This document shows positions 32,901 through 42,746 of a stretch of 64,000 bases of DNA, piece after piece. The position numbers and the translations under genes are program-made. The stretch's first letter is position 1. Each line of letters opens with the position of its first letter. Source of the DNA: Symsagittifera roscoffensis (Eukaryota > Xenacoelomorpha > Acoela > Convolutidae); NCBI RefSeq assembly GCF_963678635.1, contig NC_087071.1:5161624-5225623 (forward strand), in the 5' to 3' direction. The notes below the pieces were generated by a model. It was not told the DNA's origin and did not search any database. It worked only from the letters and a program-made list of their open reading frames with translations.

Positions 32901-33140
32901 TTGACTTCTCTGCAGCAAAAAGCTAAATGGACGACATCGCCATCACGACAATTCGCCATTGGAGACATTGTTATTGTCAAAGAGGACATCATCCCGCCTT
33001 TGATGTTGCCAATGGGTCGCATCACTAAAGTCTTTGATGGAAATGACAACATCATCCGGGTTGCACAAATCAAAACCCGAACAGGACTCTACAATCGACC
33101 AGTCAACAGATTTGTACTGTTGCAGTCCGACAGAAATTGA
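32901..33140 (+). pseudogene. BEL/Pao integrase C-terminal domain
   Basis: This is the final 80 codons of the BEL/Pao polyprotein (IGDIVIVKEDIIPPLMLPMG, then RVAQIKTRTG), a DUF5641-like domain that closes these polyproteins. It ends at TGA 33138-33140. About 320 bp of unassigned sequence follows before direct repeat B. Confidence 0.8.
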
Positions 33141-33458
33141 CCGACTACCGAGCTCTCTTCATTCAGGACATCACTCAAGGATTTCTTCTAGCCGTTTCTT
33201 TTGAACCCGTTCAAGGAGGCCGGGAAATGGTGTGACGTATCTCTACAAGGCACTGTAGCCGGGCAAACTGTAACCATGCGGGCAACTGTAACCGTGCAAT
33301 TATTGACTTTAACAAAGTTTGTGAAACTAATACAAAAAATAGTTTTACTCAATTCTGAACAGTTTGACTTTCTCACGTTTACATGTTGATAACCTAGGTC
33401 TTTATCTTATTTTGATTAGGAATCTAGGATTTAGGAATAGGATTGAAATATATCAACA

Positions 33459-33810
33459 GTAAGGATAATAGAAACAAAAAAATTTTCATGCCAGAAGTTT
33501 TTTCTTTGCGGTATTTATTTAAATTGACTTCGAATCAGCGCTGAAAAAAATGAGTGTTTACTAACTATTAGTTTTTTATTAAAGCTGATCTCAAAAACCG
33601 AAAAGCGATCAATTGTTTATGCCAAAAACTGATAGTTTTTGCCTATCTCAATTGCAAAAACTTCTTTTTGTTCTCAAAATTTAAAAAAATGGAAACAAAC
33701 TGAGGTAAACTATTCAATAGCTGACAATGCTGAATTTGAAATGATTTTTTCCCCCAAAAACTAAAGGTCGCATTCACAATTTTTGCTGAAAAATGAAAAA
33801 AGACGTGTAA
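33459..33810 (+). repeat. Direct repeat B, right copy
   Basis: This copy matches 3406-3766 in the same orientation. It lies 320 bp after the BEL/Pao stop codon, where a 3' LTR would be expected. The ends do not show the canonical TG/CA. Confidence 0.55.
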
Positions 33811-36800
33811 TTGGGTTCTATTAACAATAATTGAATCTTTACTACAAATTTCTGCATTTGCATGATAATAAATCTAGAAATAGCTCTTACTTGTTCACGC
33901 AAGGAACGGTGCATTTCAGTATCATTTCAAAAGGTGTCATATAGGCCAAACAAAACTCAAATTTGTCTTTCATAAAGTAAAATTTTACCTCACTCAGATT
34001 TAAAAAAACTAAAAAAGTACTTTAAAACCAACTTTTTAGCTGGAATCAACAAATTCAATATTTTCTAAACTCATTGTCTATCTCAACTTAACTTAGAATT
34101 AGTAATTTTTCAATACTCTGGTAACAGACAAAGAGACTAAAAACTACAGAAGGTTGCTTTTTTGAGATAAAAAACTTTATTATAAAACCTAACTAAAAAA
34201 TGACTCAATACCTACTTTGATTAGTCGGTTCTATATAAAAATGATAAAAATTATCGATAAAGAATATCGTATATTTGCTAACGGTATTTCTAGTTTCAAG
34301 AAAATTTGATTTTATTTTAATTAACTTGATTTCTTTTCTCAATTCGAGTGAGTGAAAAAACTAGAATCGATATCAAATATTGCGTTTTTTGATATGTGCA
34401 GTGTGTTTAAAGTAAATTAATTGGAAAACGGTTAATAGGAGACAGTAGTATCGAGTGCGAACATATCCGATCGATAAAAAAATTATGTGACAAACTATGA
34501 TTGACTAAAAAGTATGATGAGGTTTGTACTCTAAATACAATTAAAATTACTGACTAAATCTCGCCATTTTTCACTGGATCTCAAGTACTGATCTCAAAAA
34601 ATGATTTTTTTCGGGTCTCAAATGATGGTAGACTGAATTTTTTTTTGATATCAAGTTTTGAAAGAATGGAAACAAACTGAAATGTGTTTTTTGGGTTCTA
34701 AGAATCAATTGAGCAAAAAAAACTTAACAGCTTTTGTGTTTCCTAAATCCATCTTCGGCAAACCAAAAACGTTGCGTAAATAGTGAGTAATGAAGATTTG
34801 CATCTTTTAGCTTTGTTTGATTCTTACGACCAGTTACGCTCAGATAACACGAAATCAATGCAGCGTTCTACCATGCCGACTTTTACAAAAACGAAAAAGT
34901 ACAACCACAGTTTCAGTTGAACAATTATTGAAGATTTGTTATTGGAATCCGTTAATACTAATCAAATCCTTGTAATAAATTTCCGCATTTGCTATACAAA
35001 AAATCAAGCTAAGGCACTTCTAAGTGTTCATAATTGATCGGTGCAGTTCAGTATAGGTTCAAAGGTTGGTTCGTCCCTAGCTAAAAAAAAAACTTTTGTT
35101 AAAAAAAGAATACAAATATAAATTTTTTTAATTAACGTTTTTGCCTAGTCATGTTGATACAAAAATGAAAAAAAATTGTTGAAAAATGCTTTGCTAGAAG
35201 AAAAAGAATCAGTACCTCCGGAAAAGTTGCTGCAAAAAAGAATCAGTACCTTCTAGAATTGATGACTATCTAAAAATAACTTAGTTTATGGAATGCAACG
35301 AGACTAAACACTTTTAAAGATCGCTATTTATTCCGAAAACAGTTTTTTTTGTTTAAAATCTAAGTGATAATTGGCTCCATACCTACTTTAATTAATCGGT
35401 TTCATATAAAAAATTAGCAATAACAGGTTTAGCGTATTGTTGCCAACGGTATCTCTAGTTTTGAGACAATTCGAATTCGGTTCAAGGAGTAAGCAAATAA
35501 AACTAGAAAACGGAGCTTGCCAATTAAAACTTGTCACTGAAAGAAATATATATGACAAAAAAAGAATTTTTTCTCTAGTTTTTATGACACTTTTTGTTCA
35601 AAAATCTTACTTTTCAACGTTCTGAGAGCTAATTAAAACTATTGAACAACTTGCGTCACCATCTGGTATCATCAATAAGTTTTTCTAATTCGAGTGCTTC
35701 AAGGGATCAATTATTTTGTCAATTATCCTTTTTTTCAAAATCAAAACCCTCTAACAATTTAAAATTGAAAAAAAAAGTTCATAAAGGATGTAACTCTAAG
35801 TCAGTTCCAAAAAAAACGCGCTTAGCTTGAATCAAAATACGTGTATAAAAAACAAGCTTTAAAAACTTATCTTATTGGCACATAATTTTTTTCGCCTTCA
35901 AAGTTTTTTCTAAGGTTTTGCCTGCTCGGAATTGCCTGCTCTTAGAGAATTTTACAATTTGACTCAGTTTTAGGTTGTTTTTTGTTTCATTAGCGTTTTA
36001 AATTTTTAAACGGATTTGATTTTTTTTCCATTTTTCAAGCAAAATTCATGATTTGCTTGAAAAATGGAAAAAAAAATCAAATCCGTTTAAAAATTTAAAA
36101 AGCTAATGAAACAAAAAACGACCTAAAACTGAGTCAAATTGTAAAATTTTCTAAGAGCAGGCAATTCCGAGCAGGCAAAACCTTAAAGAAAGCACAGCTT
36201 AAGTTGTGTTTACTTATTTTGCATAGCTTGAAAGGTTTCGAATATAGTTCAAAAAACTACGGGATACCTAGAAGTTGATTTTTTTCTCACCGAGCATCAA
36301 TTGTAATGAGTTTCATCAAAATGATTGTTGGAAGATTGTGACGGGATGTGAGTGATGAGGCTGTGTTTTTCTGCAGACAAATGTTGACGTTTAAATCAAT
36401 AAAACATGACTTAATTTTTTGATTCCACCAAAGAATAACTGATGCGTAAAGCCAAAACACGTGTTAACAATTCACCTGTGATTGTCTATAAACTAAATTG
36501 AGACAACCAACGCTGCATTTATTTCGTGCTATCTAAGCGTAACTGGTCGTAAGAACAAAACAAAGCTAAAAAAATCAAATCTTCATACCTTACTATATAC
36601 GCAATGGTTTGTCGAAGATTGATTTGAGAAAAAAAATCAAAAACTATTCAGTTTTATTTGCTCAATTTCAACAGCCGCTAAAACAAAAAATCCAGTAAGT
36701 AATGGGAATCAAAACTTGGGCTAAAAGCTTTAATGACCTTGTCTCAAAGTTTTTAGATCAATATTCCTTTTCAAATCCAGTAGTTGCACTTGCTTTTTGT

Positions 36801-36994
36801 CAATGTTATTGTATTTTATCTGAAAGCTTTTGATCTGATAGATTTCATTAGATTTCCCAAAAAAAATTTCGTTGCAAATTATAGCTTTTGCTCACCTAAT
36901 GCAAAAAAATTGGGAAGATGAAAAATGTTCAAAGCAGATAGCAATTTCTTTAGAAGAACTCCACCATCTGACTCATCTGTACGCATGAAAGAAT
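33811..36994. repeat. Complex non-coding repeat block flanking the Maverick gene cluster
   Basis: No gene is seen. The block contains the second copy of the window-start repeat (35165-36998), an earlier diverged direct copy of part of it (34130-34330 resembles 35290-35480) and an inverted copy (34701-34865 is the reverse complement of about 36510-36675 and of 1449-1620). Its right end runs into the C-terminal codons of the Maverick protease. The nested direct and inverted parts suggest terminal repeats of a Maverick. Confidence 0.6.
35911..36186. repeat. 276-bp near-perfect palindrome (hairpin, MITE-like)
   Basis: The left arm starts 'taaggttttgcctgctcgga' and the right arm ends with its complement 'gcaggcaaaacctta'. 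Arms of about 130 bp pair with very few mismatches around a short centre near 36048 ('attcatga'). In the copy at the window start only a diverged part of the right arm remains (about 960-1040). This fits a fold-back or miniature inverted-repeat transposon inserted in the larger repeat. Confidence 0.85.
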
Positions 36995-37401
36995 TGAAAA
37001 ATTGTAAGCAATATCAGTAACATTTCCGTTAAGGTTTTTATCATAAGTCAAATAAGCAAAATAAGTAAAAAAAAAGAACATCACATGGTAGAGTTTGAGT
37101 CTTGCATGGGAAAATTTGTCATCAATTCAGTGACATGAGGAAACTTCTCAATTAATTGTTTTTATAGATTGCTGTACTGTCAATGAGGAAGACCGAGAGG
37201 ATCAGCAAAGTATAAAACGTTTCTAGGGTTGCATATCACAATCCAATGTCTCCCGGGAGAATCTGATTTTGAAATGTTCACAATCATAAAAATATTATTT
37301 GGGATGTGAGGTGGAAAATTGTCGACTGCAAGTACTCCAAGAAACTTATATTTCAGATTTTTACAATTCTGAATGAGATCCAGCAACTGGATTTCATCCA
37401 T
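36990..37401 (-). pseudogene. Maverick/Polinton adenain-type cysteine protease
   Basis: The start ATG at 37401 follows the capsid stop (37404-37406) with only two bases between. Open codons give FLGVLAVDNFPP, then SPGRHWIVICN, which carries the catalytic His of adenovirus-type maturation proteases, and YFADPLGLP with the Asp region. After a stop at 37180 the C-terminal part is recognisable in shifted frames, but the Gln and Cys of the active site are broken by a TGA and a frameshift near 37090-37105. The product would mature the capsid. The C-terminal codons reach into the repeat shared with the window start. Confidence 0.75.
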
Positions 37402-37403
37402 TT

Positions 37404-38549
37404 TTAGACTGTTGAAAATGAAAGGACGTTCTTTGTAATTTTGCGGTCTGATGTAATAAAAACATTGGATGAGCGCATATCTCCAAACAAAAATTTCCAG
37501 GTTTGCTGCCAAAACGTTTGAGAATTGTAGATCGAGTGAATCTGAGCAGTTGGTAAGTTTGCATGCAAGAATTCATGAGCTGCCTGCTGGGTGCTCGTGA
37601 GATCGAAACACAAAAAAAAGGTTATCCAGTGTGACTCCCAGCCCAGATTGCAACAAACCCACCGCTGATAGTGCAATGAAGATGAGAAATTTATGATTTT
37701 GTGTATTTGGTGTAATTGCTATTGAAAAACCATTCCGTCTCAAAGTAATCTGTTCCAATCCAAACTTTTGACAATGAAAAGGATTCGTTCGGTTTGTTCC
37801 AAGAAAAGCATTATTGGTGTTCATTGCTATTATAATTTGTCTCACAGGTTCACAGGCAAAAACATCCTCCTGTTGCCAGCTGCGCTGAACAGCTGTTGCA
37901 AGAAATGTTTCGGTATTTTCTTCATGATAAGGAAATACGCAGGAGTTGTTGATTCAATGGCAGATAGCTTAGGGTCGGTCACATTCATTTTTCTAAAATA
38001 CAGGTTCGAATCGAGTATTTGCAAATTGTAATGCTTCGCAGTATCTTCAGATCTAATACGGAAGTCTTCATTAGAGTGTGTGTAGGAAAGTCTGGGGGTA
38101 ACTCCGCTCAACAAATGATTGTCGCAGGTGACAAAAAACATCTTCAGTGGGTCCATAGAACCACAATTTCCCTCAATTTGCCGACCAGTTCTCGATGATA
38201 TGTGAAACCAGCTGCGTCTATTGCAGCGGGATCGTTTTTGAAACGGTATCCCTGAAAGACGAGTAGTGAGTCTCTTACGAGAAACGGTGAATCAGACGCA
38301 GTAGGATCAGTGTTGTTGTATCTCAGATCAGCTCCATCTGCTTACGTTACTTTCATCCTATTTCCAAATAGAGTTTTTCAGGTCAACTAATTGTTGCGGT
38401 CACCGCTGATTTCAAACTCAAGCATTGGTCCATTAGGTGAATAGACCGGTACAATTTTTCGATCGAAAGCTTTTTCAAAAGTAATCATAAGAGGTTTCTT
38501 TTCAAACAAATCAAGAGAGCTATGGGTAGCTTCATTGGGTAACAATTAA
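37404..38549 (-). pseudogene. Maverick/Polinton capsid protein (F54H12.2-like)
   Basis: Read across several frames, the N-terminal part (SSLDLFEKKPLMITFEKAFD, about 38480-38540), LEFEISGDRNN, ADGADLRYNNTDPTASDSPF, LSYTHSNEDFRIRSEDT, IIIAMNTNNAFLGTN, NPFHCQKFGLEQITLRRNG and NVFITSDRKITKNVLSFSTV follow each other as in the Maverick structural protein family that includes C. elegans F54H12.2. The stop at 37404-37406 nearly touches the protease start. At least four frame changes and stops make it inactive. Whether this is the major or minor capsid component I cannot decide. Confidence 0.75.
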
Positions 38550-38964
38550 GCGATCAGTTTTTTGTTTGAGAAAAAAATCTGCTCGATTTCTCGCTGATCT
38601 GGTTTTTTTTCGAATGGTTGTTTTCCTTTTTCGAGCTGCTACTGACCATCTTCTTTGTAATCCAGTCATTGATGTGTTTCGCCGACGTCTACCACCACCG
38701 AGTTGTTTTCTTGCAGTCTTTGTGACAGTGTTTCTCAAGGAATTAAGAGACTTCTTTCTCATTGCGACATCAATCAGTTCTGGCGCTGCACACATCAAAA
38801 GTTCTCTGCCCATTTTTTTTTGCAGCCGGTACAATAACCCGTCGTGCAAAAGGTATAACAACACGACCAATACCAGTAGCCAAAGCGTCAAATCCACTGC
38901 CGCGTTGTCGGTAGTGTCCAGAGAAATGCGGAAGTGAAGCTTGCTTTGCATAATAATGTTCCAT
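38532..38964 (-). pseudogene. Maverick basic core-like protein
   Basis: The ATG at 38964 lies 6 bp after the stop of the gene before it. The N-terminal frame gives a Gly/Arg-rich start (GHYRQRGSGFDALATG), then a hydrophobic stretch (IGRVVIPFARRVIVPAAKK). A frame change near 38810 leads to a very basic tail (ARKQLGGGRRRRNTS, then RKRKTTIRKKTRSARNR). Small basic proteins with this layout accompany Maverick capsid genes and resemble adenovirus core or minor coat proteins in composition. The end overlaps the capsid start region by a few bases. Confidence 0.65.
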
Positions 38965-38970
38965 TGGTTT

Positions 38971-39838
38971 TCAATCGAAGCACTTGAGCTCTAGAGTCAG
39001 CACAACTTTACCAGTTCCTACAAAAAGGCACTAGTCTTCCAGTTTCTGTGGGTGACTTTACCAATTAAGACTGTAAAGGTTAAGTGAATAATTTTTTGAA
39101 TTCTAACTTAGTGAATTTTTTTTGATGATTAAATTCAATGCTGCAGACACTACCGTTTCTGATGCGTCTGTTTGATTCAATTACGCGTTAAAATGGGGCC
39201 TTTGCATCTCCAACAGTTTGGTATTGAATAATGTCCATATAGACAAAAGTTAGACTTGTACCATTGAATAAGTCAAATGGGAAATGAGATTACAGTCCGT
39301 TTCTCTCATAAGATGCATCGAAGGAGTGTATGATTTTGTAACTAATGTGATATTCAATGTTCTCGTCAAGTTTTGCATTGTAGCTTAACAGACTGGGTAT
39401 TTGGGGACTTGGAGTTGGGATTTCTTCAATTGCTTTCATCGAAATGCTCATCCTATTAGTGATTTCTTGAGGACTTGCATCGAAATGAACTTTGTCTGTG
39501 AGTTTTGTTTTTATCTCATTGAACAATTGTTCTTTGAAAATGTACTCTCCTGACTTGATAAAACATTTCTTGCCATACTAGGGTCGGGAAATTGTGTTCC
39601 GATTGTCAGCGTTGGATTGACTGGCTACTACTTTGAATGCTCCGAAATACGTTAATTCTTGATCAGTAACAATGTTCATTTTCGTTGAGAAAATTGTTTC
39701 TGGGAGATCAACTCTTCCATTTCCATCTAAAGCTGATTCCTCCTTACAACAATTTCTAAAATTGGCCACAGTGTTTTCTCGGAATTATTCGATTGATGTT
39801 GTTGATATCAAGTGTACAGTAAACTCATCTTTGCCCAT
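38971..39838 (-). pseudogene. Maverick minor capsid-like protein
   Basis: The ATG at 39838 opens MGKDEFTVHLISTTSIE. After a stop the chain continues with VANFRN and, in the frame 39769-39578, FSTKMNIVTDQELTYFGAF, then 39526-39290 (KTKLTDKVHFDASPQEITNRM and KLDENIEYHI). The last recognisable piece is VGTGKVVLTLELKCFD, with a stop at 38971-38973. This N-terminal pattern is shared by Maverick capsid-associated proteins that begin with a short beta-rich segment. Decay is advanced in the middle. Confidence 0.6.
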
Positions 39839-39865
39839 CTTTGTCAAAATCTGCTTTGTTTCCAA

Positions 39866-40620
39866 TCAAACTAAGTTCTTTTTCAAAAGTTTTTCATTGA
39901 TTTCTCTCTTCCCTGCATCAAAGCGACTGTTTATTGGAGGGTTCACAGTAGGAATGGCAAATATTTCAAAAAATTTGTCAGGAAAAATCAGCTGATAACC
40001 TTTTCTAAAAGGCAAGTCAGTTTTTGCAATTCGCACATCATCACCGATATATAACTATGGTTTCTGTACCAATTTTGTTGAACTGTTTGCAATTATCGAT
40101 TCTAAAGTAGGCACATGCTTTCGCGTGAACTCTTTTGGACCCAATTTTGTTACCCTATTCACACGTGGTTTGATCGTCTGAACAAAACTCTGTAATTTTT
40201 CGTTATCACTGGTTGTCCATTCAAACTCCAAGTACAAGTAGATAAAACTTTTCAGCGATCGAAAGTTCAATTCGGCAAACGCTGATTTTTTTTCACTTTG
40301 AGTGCTGTATTCTTTTTTGGTTGTTTTCTTTCGATCATTTTTTGAAAAGTTCGAATTTTTCTTTCGCATATTTGGTCTTCAGAGGTTCCACTCGTAAATT
40401 GCGATATAGACAATTGACATCAACTAATAAATATCGTACCCACTTTAGGGCGAGGATATTTTTTACGAATCAATTCATACTTTGTATGTGATTATTGAGA
40501 TCTCAAAATTTTTTCAACTTTTTGGTGAGAATTGACAAGCATTTGTTAAATTTCTCACGCTACCCAAATGCAGCTGGATATTTTGAGTAGAGTACTTTGT
40601 GTTTCTCTTCTTCACTGGTA
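39866..40620 (-). pseudogene. Maverick/Polinton integrase, partial
   Basis: The N-terminal traces are KVLYSKYPAAFG (about 40555-40590) and VDVNCLYRNLRVEPLKTK (about 40385-40440). The frame 40369-40055 then holds the end of the core, with the catalytic Glu region (YSTQSEKKSAFAE) and LQSFVQTIKPRVNRVT. After a stop, YIGDDVRIAKTDLPFRKGYQ and FPDKFFEIFAI form the C-terminal SH3-like domain. The first catalytic Asp cannot be located, so the core is partly deleted. This is the retroviral-type integrase that defines Mavericks and is distinct from the two retrotransposon integrases in the window. Confidence 0.75.
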
Positions 40621-40908
40621 GTAAGATTTCCACCCTTTTGAAATCAAAAACGATTCTCTACTGCTTTCGCAATTTGTATTGTCGCCATCGTCGTCTTGGT
40701 TTTTGAAAACTTTTTTTTTGTTCTGGGTTTTTTTGTCGGATTACTTTGTTCTGCGTTTGAGAGTTGTCGATCGAGTTTTCTTTGAAGGGGGGTTTTGATC
40801 TTTTCGGTTCCTCAGTTGTCGATTTGTCTGCGACAAAGGAAGGAGTGGAAAGTTGAGCTGCTTCGCTCTAAAACGAGCGGAGAATCTGATTGGCATAAGT
40901 GTTGGACA

Positions 40909-41097
40909 CTAAACTGGGATAAATATCCAGCTTTTCAAATATTGTGGAAGAAACACACTCTCAAGTGTCTTTGTTTTTTTTTGCTGTGTATCATACAAAA
41001 AAGACTGAACTCTTACGTGCGTCGGCTTTCCTTGAAATAAAACATATCTTTGAACGTCTAAATTCAAAGATCCAACAGTGAATAACTGTTTTAGCAA
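40909..41097 (-). pseudogene. Small Maverick-associated reading frame (unknown)
   Basis: This is a 62-codon frame with RYVLFQGKPTHVRVQSFLYD and ESVFLPQYLKS, in the gene block and on the block's strand. The end resembles short Maverick proteins with a terminal FLP motif, but this rests on pattern only. It is preceded by another short coding-like piece (VMESIQEQLEASEVEGK). Confidence 0.35.
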
Positions 41098-41164
41098 ATT
41101 CTTTTCCCTTCCACTTCGCTAGCTTCCAACTGTTCTTGAATAGATTCCATAACATTTCGAAATT

Positions 41165-41504
41165 TTAAGCAGTTTTTCCATTACTCTTTTCATCTTCTTT
41201 TTCTATTAGCTTTGAAGTTGTTTGTTCCAGAGAATTGTCTGACTCATCTTTTTTTTCTGCTTTATCTTCGTTATCATCCTTGAAATTAAATTTCATTTTC
41301 GAGGTTTTGGCACGCCATTTTTGGCGGTTTAAAAATATGAATGTTGTTGGTGGATAGTCGCGGCTGGCATTTCGTTCTCGAAACCGTTCCAATCATTGAG
41401 CTGAGATAGATTGATGGGTTATGAAGGACTTGAGATTGTGGTACAGTTTTTTCTTCTGGAGCATATGTCTTGCGAGGAATGAGGATAAATTCCTCAGCAT
41501 ACAT
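41165..41504 (-). pseudogene. Maverick conserved small protein with EEFILIP start
   Basis: The start MYAEEFILIPRKTYAPEEK at 41504 is followed by QSQVLHNPSIYLS, and the chain shifts frame near 41300-41390 to a charged tail (FKDDNEDKAEKKDESDN) that ends at 41165. An N-terminus with an E/D-hydrophobic-IP motif followed by a basic-acidic linker occurs in a small protein of many Mavericks. The function is unknown; it is probably structural or a packaging accessory. Confidence 0.5.
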
Positions 41505-41553
41505 GCTTGTGTTCTAATTTTTCAAATAAATGTAACAAGATTTTCTGATTGAT

Positions 41554-41808
41554 TTAACCATGAAAAATTGTTTGCCAAAATGTTTGGTTTTTCTCTGATG
41601 CCAAATTGAGGTTTAAAAGTTTTTTCAAATAGTATTTTCTTACTCTCGATGTTATTTTGTTGGCTGGAACATGTCCAAAAAAAACATTTACAAAACAATT
41701 GCAAATAAAGTTAATAAAGTTTGGGTCAGCTGTTGTCAAAACTGATCTACAAGGCTGACTTTTGAGCAACTGCTTCAATATACATATTTCGTTCACTTTC
41801 AAGTTCAA
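41554..41808 (-). pseudogene. Maverick conserved small basic protein
   Basis: This 84-codon frame contains LKQLLKSQPCRSVLTTADPNFINFICNC, a helix FVNVFFGHVPANK, and a basic part VRKYYLKKLLNL ending near NQTFWQT. The pattern (helical start, ICxC, GxVP, basic helix) is that of a small protein encoded next to the packaging ATPase in many Mavericks. The function is unknown. It overlaps the end of the ATPase remnant. Confidence 0.55.
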
Positions 41809-42746
41809 GAGACGTAATGACTGCTTTTGAGGATGCTAAGAAGAAAATGGTATGCGACGATGGAACTATGTTTGACAAAAAAGGACATTCGGGTGCTTTG
41901 GGATACAAGTCTTTCAGCAAATGACCAAAATCTTCTTTTGTTGCCAACTAAAACGCATGATGGAGCAATTTAGCGATATTCGATTGTCTGCCTATATAAT
42001 CAATTTGTTGTATGTCTCGAGGTGATTAAAACGAAAATAAGTGAGTTGTATTCAGATCTTTTGTACGTGTTAGTTTTCTTTGCTGAAAAAATTGTGCTTG
42101 ACAAAAAACATGAACATTTTTATGTCGGCCTGCTGTAAATAATTTAACGAAATCACTTTCATTAAAAATTTCTTCGCAGACATCATCAAACACAAGTAAG
42201 CTTTCCCGTAAGTTGTTAATAATTTCACAGCCGAATAATTGTATAAAATCAATGTCAAGTTTGCGTTGAGAAACAAGGGAACGATATTCGGATGGATCGT
42301 GAAGATACAAAAAAAAATGTGTACGATGGGTAGACAGTACCTCTGAGAAGAGTTTGAAAAATAAGTTTGTTTTGCTGGATCCTGAGGGACCTTAAATGGA
42401 CGTGAACAGGCAATCTTTTGATGAAATGATCTTGTTCATTTGTAAAACTGAATAACTGAATTTTCATTTGGAAATTGGTAACAAGTAACTGATGTACTGG
42501 AGGGTATCGAATGCCAAATTGCAGTCTCGTCACAACTTAAGATAGAAAAATACCATTTTGAAACAGATGAAGATAGCAAACTGAAAATGAAACAGACTTG
42601 TGAGAAAAAAACTTCAGCAGACGGAAGGGAAACAGAAATAAAAAATCTCCAAGATCGGTTTCCGTCAGATAAAAAAAATTTTCGACACCACCAATGTCGA
42701 GAAAGTCCCAATCAATGTTCTTGACAGTGGTTACTTCGTTTTCCAT
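41760..42746 (-). pseudogene. Maverick/Polinton FtsK/HerA-type packaging ATPase (lineage 1)
   Basis: This motor would pump the element's DNA into capsids. The Walker A motif GPSGSSKT lies at about 42368-42391, with a TAA just before it. YLHDPSEYRSLVSQRKLDID opens the frame 42310-42026. LLVFDDVCEEIF is Walker B, and TAGRHKNVHVF followed by RTKDLNTTH is the sensor region. The C-terminal part is in the frame 41947-41747 (KEDFGHLLKDLYPKAPECPF, then SERNMYIEAVAQ). The N-terminal region (42746-42400) is poorly preserved. Frameshifts and stops make it inactive. Confidence 0.8.
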
